From: an uncultured Clostridia bacterium
GTDB lineage: Bacteria; Bacillota; Clostridia; Oscillospirales; Oscillospiraceae
Reading direction: 5' to 3'
Assembly (NCBI GenBank): GCA_946628965.1
Contig: CAMOXI010000011.1
Coordinates: 1 to 37,735 of the forward strand
DNA length: 37,735 nt
This document shows, in pieces, positions 31,891-37,735 of this stretch. The notes beneath the pieces are model-generated. The model was not told the DNA's origin. It saw only the letters and a list, made by a program, of their open reading frames with translations, and did not search any database. A program made the position numbers and the translations under genes. Positions within the stretch are counted from its first letter, which is position 1. Each line of letters opens with the position of its first letter.

Positions 31891-31919
31891 TTGACCGGGG
31901 GCATGTCCCGCGGTATAAT
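31891..31919 (+). promoter_or_regulatory. Promoter of the small lipoprotein gene
   Basis: TTGACC (31891-31896), a 17-base spacer and TATAAT (31914-31919) lie 39 bases before the ATG. Apart from the three promoters the 286-base divergent gap with hypF shows no other feature. Confidence 0.8.
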
Positions 31920-31958
31920 TGTCTGCGTATCGCAAACGCGAACGGAAAAGGAGAAGCT

Positions 31959-32294
31959 ATGAAAAAAGTCATCGTCATGCTGCTGGCCTGCTGCCTCATG
32001 CTCTCGCTGCTCTGCGGCTGCGGGCTCGGGAAGAAGGAGCCGGTCAAATACATGGTACTCGTCATGGATCAGGAGAACGCGCCCGTCCCCGGCGTGCTGG
32101 TGGAGTTCTGCACTGATACCCAGTGCGTCACCGCGACGTCGGACGAAACCGGCATCGCGGAGCTGGACGCTGAGAGCGCGACCTACACCGTGCACATTCT
32201 GAAGGTGCCGGAGGGCTTCGCCCCCTACGAACTGGAGCTGAGCATCGGGCCCCAGGCCGACCTGCTCACCGTGAACCTCTCCCCTGCTGCATAA
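31959..32294 (+). CDS. Small lipoprotein with a predicted beta-sandwich domain
   Basis: This 111-residue lipoprotein has signal MKKVIVMLLACCLMLSLL and a Cys-rich lipobox LLCGCG, with the lipidated cysteine probably Cys19 or Cys21. The mature part, with APVPGVLVEFCT, TSDETGIAEL and ATYTVHILKVPEGF, has the pattern of a SpaA/CNA-B or carboxypeptidase-regulatory-like domain: a plug-in loop, a T-D-x-x-G turn and a terminal Val-Pro-Glu-Gly-Phe. AGGAG lies 6 bases before the ATG. It is monocistronic, with its own promoter and terminator. Function unknown; surface display is likely. Confidence 0.85.
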   Translation: MKKVIVMLLACCLMLSLLCGCGLGKKEPVKYMVLVMDQENAPVPGVLVEFCTDTQCVTATSDETGIAELDAESATYTVHILKVPEGFAPYELELSIGPQADLLTVNLSPAA

Positions 32295-32296
32295 GC

Positions 32297-32331
32297 AAAA
32301 CCCGTGAGGTCGATGGCCTCACGGGTTTTTT
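32297..32331 (+). terminator. Terminator of the small lipoprotein gene
   Basis: A 13-bp stem (32297-32309 with 32317-32329) with a 7-base loop ends in six T residues, directly after the stop codon. Confidence 0.92.
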
Positions 32332-32364
32332 ATCAAAAAAACGACGCCAATGACCGCAGCGGGA

Positions 32365-32393
32365 TTGTAAAACCGTATCTCTTTTGATATAAT
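32365..32393 (+). promoter_or_regulatory. Promoter of pfkA
   Basis: TTGTAA (32365-32370), a 17-base spacer and TATAAT (32388-32393) preceded by TGA (extended -10) lie about 43 bases before the pfkA ATG. Confidence 0.8.
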
Positions 32394-32435
32394 CAGAAGC
32401 AGCTGAAACCGGCAAAAACAAGAGAAAAGAGGAAC

Positions 32436-33431
32436 ATGAGCATGGATAAAAAAATCAAGCGCATCGCCGTTCTCACCAGCGGCGGCGACGCCCCCGGCAT
32501 GAACGCGGCTGTCCGTGCGGTCGTCCGCACCGCCCACGCCAACGGCATGGAATGCATCGGCATCCGCAGAGGCTGGCAGGGCCTGATCACCAGTGATTTC
32601 ACCACCCTGCAGCGGGAGAGCGTCGGCCATATCCTCAACCGCGGCGGCACCATTCTCTACACCGCCCGCAGCGAGGACTTCATGAGCGAGAAGGGCCGCC
32701 TGAAGGCCGTGGCCACCTGCAAGATGCTGGGCATCGACGCGGTGGTCGCCATCGGCGGCGACGGCACTTTCCGCGGCGCGCTGGAGCTGAGCCGCCTGGG
32801 CGTGCCTGTGGTGGGCATTCCCGCCACCATCGACAACGATGTGGGCTGCACCAACTACACCATCGGCTTCGACACCGCCTGCAACACCGCCATCGAATGC
32901 ATCGACCGCCTGCGGGACACCATGCAGTCCCACGAGCGCTGCTCCGTGGTGGAGGTCATGGGCCGCAACGCCGGTTTCCTGGCGCTGTACGTGGGCATCG
33001 CCGTCGGCGCGACGGCCGTCCTCGTGCCCGAGCATGAGACCGATTTCCAGAAGGACGTGATCGAGCGCATCCAGGAGTCCCGTCTCGCCGGCAACACCCA
33101 CTTCATGATCGTGGTGGCCGAGGGCGCGGGCAGCGCCGTGGAGTTTGGCAAGAAGATCGAGGAGGCCATCGGCATCTCCCCGCGCGTGACCGTTCTGGGC
33201 CACATCCAGCGCGGCGGCTCCCCCAACGCACGCGACCGCGAGACCGCGACCCGCATGGGCTACTACGCGGTCCAGGCCCTGGCCGAGGGACGCAGCAACT
33301 GCATCATCGGCACCCAGGAGGGCGGCATTGTGGAGATTCCCATTGAGGAGGCCCTGCAGATGAAGAAGCACCTGCAGATGGACCGCTACAAGATCATGGA
33401 GACCATGCAGCTCGGCAGCGCCATGCGCTAA
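32436..33431 (+). CDS. pfkA: 6-phosphofructokinase
   Basis: This 331-residue PfkA-type enzyme phosphorylates fructose 6-phosphate to fructose 1,6-bisphosphate in glycolysis. TSGGDAPGMNAAVR (14-27), IGGDGTFRGA (106-115) and PATIDND (129-135, catalytic Asp133) are clear. GGDG rather than GGDD points to ATP rather than pyrophosphate as donor; the residue before TIDND is Ala, where ATP enzymes usually have Gly and PPi enzymes Lys. MGRNAGF and the late HIQRGGSPNARDR substrate motif are also present. A start three residues later is possible, since the ribosome site AGAGGAA is very close to the first ATG. It is monocistronic. Confidence 0.95.
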   Translation: MSMDKKIKRIAVLTSGGDAPGMNAAVRAVVRTAHANGMECIGIRRGWQGLITSDFTTLQRESVGHILNRGGTILYTARSEDFMSEKGRLKAVATCKMLGIDAVVAIGGDGTFRGALELSRLGVPVVGIPATIDNDVGCTNYTIGFDTACNTAIECIDRLRDTMQSHERCSVVEVMGRNAGFLALYVGIAVGATAVLVPEHETDFQKDVIERIQESRLAGNTHFMIVVAEGAGSAVEFGKKIEEAIGISPRVTVLGHIQRGGSPNARDRETATRMGYYAVQALAEGRSNCIIGTQEGGIVEIPIEEALQMKKHLQMDRYKIMETMQLGSAMR

Positions 33432-33452
33432 GCAAGATAGAGATTCAAAGAG

Positions 33453-33485
33453 AAAACGGAGCGGATAACCGCTCCGTTTTTCTAT
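33453..33485. terminator. Bidirectional terminator between pfkA and the fructokinase gene
   Basis: A perfect 12-bp stem (33453-33464 with 33469-33480) with loop ATAA is flanked by A and T runs on the two sides, so it can stop both convergent transcripts. Confidence 0.9.
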
Positions 33486-33497
33486 TAAATCAGGCTG

Positions 33498-34466
33498 TCA
33501 GTTTGCGGCGAGGATGGCCTCGACCTGCTCCCGCTCGGGCATGGAGCGGATCGCGCCCTTCTTCGTGGTGACCAGATAGGCCGCGGCGTTGGCAAAGCGC
33601 AGCATCTCGGTCAGCTGCTTCTCGCTGAGCTTTTCGGCGCCGTTTTCCAGCACATAGTTCAGCACGCAGGCACAGAAGGTGTCGCCCGCGCCGGTGGTCT
33701 CGATCGTGCCGCCCAGACGGAAGGACGGGACGAAGACCCGGTGGCCGAAGGAGAAGCTGTAGCTGCCGTCGGCGCCGGCGGTCACGTTCAGGACCTTGAT
33801 GTTGGGGAAGCGCTCACGCAGGATGGCGGCGCCCTTGTCGAAATCCTTCTCGCCGGTCACAAACTCGATCTCGTTGTCCGCGATCTTCAGGATATCGCAG
33901 TGGGCAAGGCCCCAGTTGATCTGTTCCCGCGCTTCCTCCAGGTCGTTCCAGAGCGGCGGGCGCAGGTTCGGGTCGAAGGAGATCAGGGCACCGGCCTCCC
34001 GGGCCAGGTTCACCGCCTTACGGGTGGCAAGGCGCACCTCATGGTGGGTCATGGACAGGGTGCCAAAGTGGAAGATCGCGGCATTGCTCAGCGCCTCTTT
34101 GGGCACTTCTTCCATCGTAAGCATCATATCCGCGCCGGGATTGCGGTAGAAGGAGAAATCCCTGTCCCCGTTGGGATAGGTCTTGACGAAAGCCAGCGTG
34201 GTATGGACGTTTTCATCCTCCAACAGGTAATCCATGCAGATGCCGACGCCTGCGGCCGCTTCCCGCAGCTGTATGCCGAACATGTCCTTACCGACCTTGC
34301 CGATGAAAGCCGTGCGCTTGCCCAGCTTCTGCAGCATGGCCAGCACATTGCAGGGCGCGCCGCCGGGATTGGCCTCCAGCAGAGGATTCCCCTGCGCGCT
34401 TACGCCGTTTTCCGTAAAATCAATGAGCAGCTCGCCCAGCGCGATCACGTCAAAAGCTTTTTTCAT
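33498..34466 (-). CDS. scrK: PfkB family fructokinase
   Basis: This 322-residue ribokinase-family enzyme has GELLIDF at the N-terminus, NPGGAPCNVLAMLQKLG (about 32-48) for sugar binding, and the catalytic TTGAGDTFCACVL near residue 260. Lying 3 bases after a GH32 beta-fructosidase gene, it most likely phosphorylates the fructose released there, giving fructose 6-phosphate for the convergent pfkA product. Cytoplasmic. Other PfkB sugars cannot be excluded by sequence alone. Confidence 0.9.
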   Translation of the reverse strand: MKKAFDVIALGELLIDFTENGVSAQGNPLLEANPGGAPCNVLAMLQKLGKRTAFIGKVGKDMFGIQLREAAAGVGICMDYLLEDENVHTTLAFVKTYPNGDRDFSFYRNPGADMMLTMEEVPKEALSNAAIFHFGTLSMTHHEVRLATRKAVNLAREAGALISFDPNLRPPLWNDLEEAREQINWGLAHCDILKIADNEIEFVTGEKDFDKGAAILRERFPNIKVLNVTAGADGSYSFSFGHRVFVPSFRLGGTIETTGAGDTFCACVLNYVLENGAEKLSEKQLTEMLRFANAAAYLVTTKKGAIRSMPEREQVEAILAAN

Positions 34467-34469
34467 GTG

Positions 34470-35954
34470 TCAATCCATCTCCAGATCGTATTTTTCCACG
34501 TCCACCAGCACGGCGCCTTCCGAAGTAAAGCTGATGGCGCTGGCGTCAGCCGGGGTATACAGGACAAAGGACGCCGCCGACTCGCCGTCGTTGACAAAGA
34601 GCTCCAGACTGTAACGGTCCATGATGACGCGCAGCTTCAGCTCGCCGTTATGGACACAGGCCGGGAATTCACGGATATTCACGATGTCGTGGGGGAAGCC
34701 GCTGTGGGTGCGGTCCACCTTGATGGTGCTGGTGTCGGGGCGGAAACGGATCATGGTGAAATGTTCGCCGTCCCGGGCCACATAGAGGCGGAACCACTTG
34801 TACATGCTGCTCTCGTTGCCGGGGCGGACCGTGACGGTCATGTCCAGGCTGCGGCCGCTGATGCCGCGCAGGCTGGTCTCGCCGTTGATGAGCACGTTGT
34901 AGTAGTCGATCTTCACGCCGCGGTACTTCTCCAGTTCCCGCACCGGGTTCTGATACAGGCGGCGGTTGCGGATCGAGAGTTCGCGCGGCAGGGTCATCTG
35001 GCCCATAAAGCGCAGCTCCTGCGGCTTGCAGCTGGAGGTCTCCCAGTTCTGCATCCAGCCGATCATGACACGGCGCCCGTCAGAGGTGAGCAGGGTCTGG
35101 GGCGCATAGAAGTCCAGGCCGTAGTCGATGGCCTGCACCCACTCCCGGTTCAGGTGATGGATGTTCGGATCGAAGTGGCCGACCAGGCAGACATTGGCGT
35201 TGCCCGGATGGAATTCCAGGCCGATGGCGCTCATCTCCTGGGGGCTGGTGATCAGCACATCCTTTTCGTCCAGGTGGAAGAAGTCAGGGCACTCCCACAT
35301 GCGGCCGTACTGGTTGTGGCAGGCGGACAGCACGCTCACATAGCGCCAGTGCATGGCGTCGTCGCTCTCATACAGGAGGATCGTGCCGCTGCCGTCGGCG
35401 CTGCGGTTGCCGATGACGGCGTAGTATTTGTCGCCCTCGCGCCAGATCTTCGGATCCCGAAAATCCTCGGTGCTGCCGCCCTCGGGAAGGAGCTCGGCGT
35501 CGATCACCGGGTTGGCGGCCAGCTTCTCATAATCCACACCGTCGCCGATGGCGATGCACTGGGTCTGGAAGGCCTGGAGCTTGCCGTTGCGGCGGCGCAC
35601 GTTGCGTACACCTGTGTACATCAGAAGATGCCGTCCATCGGGCAGCTCGACCGCACCGCCGGAGAAGCAGCCGTCCCGGTCATACTCGCTGTCGGGCGCA
35701 AGCGCCGCGGGCAGGCGCTCCCATTTGATAAAATCGCGGGTCTTCACATGGCCCCAGTGCATGGGACCCCACTTGGTGTCATAGGGGTAATACTGGAAAA
35801 ACAGATGGTACTCGCCCTGATAGGGGGCGAAGCCGTTGGGGTCGTTGATCCAGCCGATGCCGCCGGTCACATGGAATCCTGGCTGTTCTTCCTCGGTATA
35901 GCGGAGGTATTTTTTTTCAAAATCCCGGGCACGCTGCAGCTTTTTACTAATCAT
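34470..35954 (-). CDS. scrB: GH32 beta-fructosidase (sucrose / sucrose-6-phosphate hydrolase)
   Basis: This 494-residue glycoside hydrolase family 32 enzyme has the nucleophile motif WINDPNG (Asp38), the transition-state stabiliser FRDPK (Asp167) and the acid/base motif ECPDFF (Glu221). A C-terminal beta-sandwich follows. There is no signal peptide, so it acts inside the cell. Its neighbour upstream is an ABC sugar-binding protein and no PTS gene is visible, so the substrate may be unphosphorylated sucrose or short fructo-oligosaccharides rather than sucrose 6-phosphate. It is transcribed from its own promoter, with a leader of about 117 bases, together with the fructokinase gene. Confidence 0.94.
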   Translation of the reverse strand: MISKKLQRARDFEKKYLRYTEEEQPGFHVTGGIGWINDPNGFAPYQGEYHLFFQYYPYDTKWGPMHWGHVKTRDFIKWERLPAALAPDSEYDRDGCFSGGAVELPDGRHLLMYTGVRNVRRRNGKLQAFQTQCIAIGDGVDYEKLAANPVIDAELLPEGGSTEDFRDPKIWREGDKYYAVIGNRSADGSGTILLYESDDAMHWRYVSVLSACHNQYGRMWECPDFFHLDEKDVLITSPQEMSAIGLEFHPGNANVCLVGHFDPNIHHLNREWVQAIDYGLDFYAPQTLLTSDGRRVMIGWMQNWETSSCKPQELRFMGQMTLPRELSIRNRRLYQNPVRELEKYRGVKIDYYNVLINGETSLRGISGRSLDMTVTVRPGNESSMYKWFRLYVARDGEHFTMIRFRPDTSTIKVDRTHSGFPHDIVNIREFPACVHNGELKLRVIMDRYSLELFVNDGESAASFVLYTPADASAISFTSEGAVLVDVEKYDLEMD

Positions 35955-36077
35955 TTGAAGTGTTTCCCTTCGGTTTACTTGTGGTACAGAAGCGGCTGTC
36001 TCTCAGGAAGCCCGTTTCTCTGCCGCAACGCCCAAAAAGCGCCATCGCCTGCAGGCTGTCGGTTCTGCGGCTGACCA

Positions 36078-36106
36078 ATCATACTCCGCTGGTTTTGCCC
36101 TGTCAA
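36078..36106 (-). promoter_or_regulatory. Promoter of the scrB-scrK operon
   Basis: On the minus strand a perfect TTGACA (36101-36106), a 17-base spacer and TATGAT (36078-36083) form a near-consensus sigma-A promoter with a start near 36071. Confidence 0.85.
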
Positions 36107-36123
36107 CAGAATTATGATGTGTG

Positions 36124-36146
36124 CCGGTTCCGAAATACCGGTTCCG
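36124..36146 (-). promoter_or_regulatory. Direct repeats upstream of the scrB promoter
   Basis: Two copies of the 9-mer CCGGTTCCG (36124-36132 and 36138-36146), 14 bases apart, lie 18-40 bases upstream of the -35 box. Position and spacing suit an activator-binding site, but no regulator gene is in the window. Confidence 0.4.
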
Positions 36147-36239
36147 GGCGCGTCAGGCTCACGCTGTTCCGCAATAGTTCTCCTGCCGCTCCCTCGCAGA
36201 GAGGAGCAGCTCTTATTCACGAGCAGGTATGTTTTATCG

Positions 36240-36310
36240 GCAGAGAGAAGGGTTCTCCGCGGAGAGCCCTTCTCTCTGCCCATTCGCGCCGCCGAAGCGG
36301 CGCGAATGGG
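36240..36310 (-). promoter_or_regulatory. Two adjacent strong hairpins after the solute-binding protein gene
   Basis: A 40-base near-perfect palindrome (36240-36279) adjoins a perfect 14-bp stem (36279-36292 with 36297-36310). On the minus strand the second stem has a C(UUCG)G tetraloop. Neither is followed by a T run on that strand, so they look like mRNA 3'-end stabilisers or weak attenuators rather than ordinary terminators. The rest of the 366-base gap holds the scrB promoter and leader. Confidence 0.6.
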
Positions 36311-36320
36311 TGATGGTATG

Positions 36321-37735
36321 TTATTTTGCGATCAGAGCTGCGTCGGAAGAAGCATCCACGTACTTCTGGAAGATGGCCAGGAGCTGATCCAGCTTGTAGG
36401 CCTGCAGATCGGCCTGGAGCTGATTCCAGTCGGCATCGGAGAAGCCGTTCATGATCGCGTTGGCGCGAGCAGTCTCGATGCACTTGTCGATATCGGCAAG
36501 CAGGTTGGAGATCTCCTTGGTGTCGTCAGAGGACATCAGCACGTTGGGGAACACGTACTTGGTGTGCATGTCGGGGGTGTAGATGTCCTTGATCCAGTTC
36601 AGACGATACAGAGCATCGTCGGGGCAGGTGACGTAAACGCCATAGTAGCTGTCGAGAACAGCAAGAGGACCATCGACCATCTCGGCCTCGCGGACCTCAA
36701 CGGGAGAGTGATCGCCCAGGTCGGCATGCTTGAGCATGGGCTCGCCCTTGTCGTTCTTGTCCATCACGAAGATATCGAAGCCGTCATCTTCGCCGTAGGT
36801 GCCCCAGTTGTTCTGCGGAGACTGGATGGGATCGTACATCTGGTCGAGCCAAGCGCAGATGAGGGCGGGGTTCTTGGCGTTGGCGGTGAGGACAGCGCCG
36901 CGGCCGCGGTCAAAGCCGGAGGTGAGGGAGCCGGTGTTGGGGGTGAGGTTCACGGTGTCAGCCTTCAGCATGGGCAGAGGAGCCCAGCCGGCGGTGCCGT
37001 TCTGGATGTCAGCCATGGTCAGGCCGACAATGTTGGCCACGTCCCAGGAGAAGCAGACGCCGTAGCGGCCGGACTTGCCCTTGGCAACGTAGGTGCTCCA
37101 CTCCTGCGTGAAGGCATCGGGGTCAAACAGGTTCTCGGTGTAGAGCTTGTGGAGCCATTCCACACCCTTGCGCCAGCCTTCGGTGGTGGCAGCGCAGATG
37201 ACCTGCTTGTCATCGGTGATGACGATGTGGCGCCAGTCGTCAGGATCGCCATAGCCTTCGCCGAAGCCGTTGCACAGCACACGGCAGTCCTCGTTGCCGC
37301 CGTTCACGATGCAGGCCAGGGGGATGATGTCGCCTTCGATGTTGAACTCAGCCTTCAGAGCGTCGGCATTGTCACGGAAAGCAATCAGGACAGCCTCGAA
37401 CTCGTCGACGGTCTTGGGCATCTCAAGGCCAAGGAAGTCAAGCCATGCGGTGTTGATGAAGGGCATGTTGCCGATGGTCTGGATGGCAGTCTTGCCAACG
37501 CCCAGCTGCTCGATCCAGGGCAGGGTCCAGATGTGGCCGTTCTCGTCGGTGCACATGTCCTTGTATTCGGGAGCCTGCTCAAAGACCTTGGTCAGGTTCG
37601 GCATCAGTTCCGGAGTGATGTAGTCTTCCAGGGGGATGATGACGCCCTGCTTGGCATACTTCAGAAGATCGGCGTCGCCGAGACCGGCAGGAGAAATGAA
37701 CTCGGGCAGAGTCTTGATGTTGGCGAGCTCGAGCG
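36321..37735 (-). CDS. ABC sugar transporter substrate-binding protein (5' end outside window)
   Basis: At least 471 residues of an extracellular solute-binding protein of family 1, resembling the LplA/oligosaccharide type. The frame stays open to the window edge, so the start and lipoprotein signal lie beyond 37735 and the ATG at 37604 is internal. Recognisable parts are DLLKYAKQGVIIPLEDYI near the edge, WTLPWIEQLG, NTAWLDFLGLEMPKTVDEFE (hinge-strand region) and EGWRKGVEWLHKLYTENLFDPD. Such proteins bind a sugar outside the cell and hand it to an ABC permease. The permease and ATPase genes are not in the window. It precedes the fructosidase and fructokinase genes, so fructo-oligosaccharide or sucrose is a reasonable ligand guess. 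Confidence 0.9.
   Translation of the reverse strand, partial: LELANIKTLPEFISPAGLGDADLLKYAKQGVIIPLEDYITPELMPNLTKVFEQAPEYKDMCTDENGHIWTLPWIEQLGVGKTAIQTIGNMPFINTAWLDFLGLEMPKTVDEFEAVLIAFRDNADALKAEFNIEGDIIPLACIVNGGNEDCRVLCNGFGEGYGDPDDWRHIVITDDKQVICAATTEGWRKGVEWLHKLYTENLFDPDAFTQEWSTYVAKGKSGRYGVCFSWDVANIVGLTMADIQNGTAGWAPLPMLKADTVNLTPNTGSLTSGFDRGRGAVLTANAKNPALICAWLDQMYDPIQSPQNNWGTYGEDDGFDIFVMDKNDKGEPMLKHADLGDHSPVEVREAEMVDGPLAVLDSYYGVYVTCPDDALYRLNWIKDIYTPDMHTKYVFPNVLMSSDDTKEISNLLADIDKCIETARANAIMNGFSDADWNQLQADLQAYKLDQLLAIFQKYVDASSDAALIAK

Noticed and set aside
37385..37604. The ATG at 37604 as the start of the solute-binding protein
   Set aside because: The frame remains open and reads as typical binding-protein sequence to the window edge, and no signal peptide follows 37604.

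Overview
The window is high-GC, densely packed DNA. It most likely comes from an anaerobic, endospore-forming member of the class Clostridia, perhaps an Oscillospiraceae-type gut bacterium. The evidence is a SpoVAC homologue, Gram-positive lipoproteins, strong AGGAGG-type ribosome binding sites, a fermentative hydrogenase locus and intergenic repeats of a type I associate with that group. The genus-level statement is inference.

Region 1 (93-9574, minus strand) is a nine-gene surface-polymer operon read from a strong promoter at 9631-9659. In transcription order it encodes an NAD-dependent epimerase, two LicD phosphotransferases, a Stealth phosphotransferase, an alanine-glyoxylate-type aminotransferase, a TagD-like cytidylyltransferase fused to a Gfo/Idh/MocA-like domain, a Wzy-like polymerase or ligase, a Wzx-like flippase and a third LicD. 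It has four phosphotransferases and no ordinary glycosyltransferase, so it probably builds or decorates a phosphodiester-containing glycan with a CDP-activated, possibly aminated, small group. This is the best candidate here for an undescribed system.

Region 2 (9759-18320) is mixed: an alpha/beta hydrolase, a sodium-coupled (NSS-family) transporter with a divergent LysR regulator whose promoters overlap it, a solitary spoVAC followed by a tiny ORF, a tRNA-Ser(GGA) flanked by tRNA-Ser fragments, an HExxH metallopeptidase-like protein, a secreted hydrolase, and a lipoprotein with a Pro-Glu-Pro-Thr stalk and leucine-rich-like repeats.

Region 3 (18331-31672, minus strand) is a group 4 energy-converting [NiFe] hydrogenase of the Mbh type together with its maturation genes, in the order hypF-hypC-hypD-hypE-mbhK-mbhL-hypA-[repeat]-mbhA-B-C-D-E-F-G-H-M-J-N. 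It should oxidise reduced ferredoxin, make H2 and pump ions through an Mrp-antiporter-like module. Distinctive points are no hypB and no maturation protease in the window, a large subunit that already ends at its second CxxC motif, a ferredoxin subunit carrying two extra clusters, and a probable MbhH-MbhI fusion. Tandem promoters lie upstream of hypF.

Region 4 (31959-37735) has a small lipoprotein, 6-phosphofructokinase, and convergent to it a fructokinase and GH32 beta-fructosidase pair with its own consensus promoter. Upstream of those is the substrate-binding protein of an ABC sugar importer, cut by the window edge. Together these suggest uptake of sucrose or fructo-oligosaccharide, intracellular hydrolysis, and entry of fructose into glycolysis.
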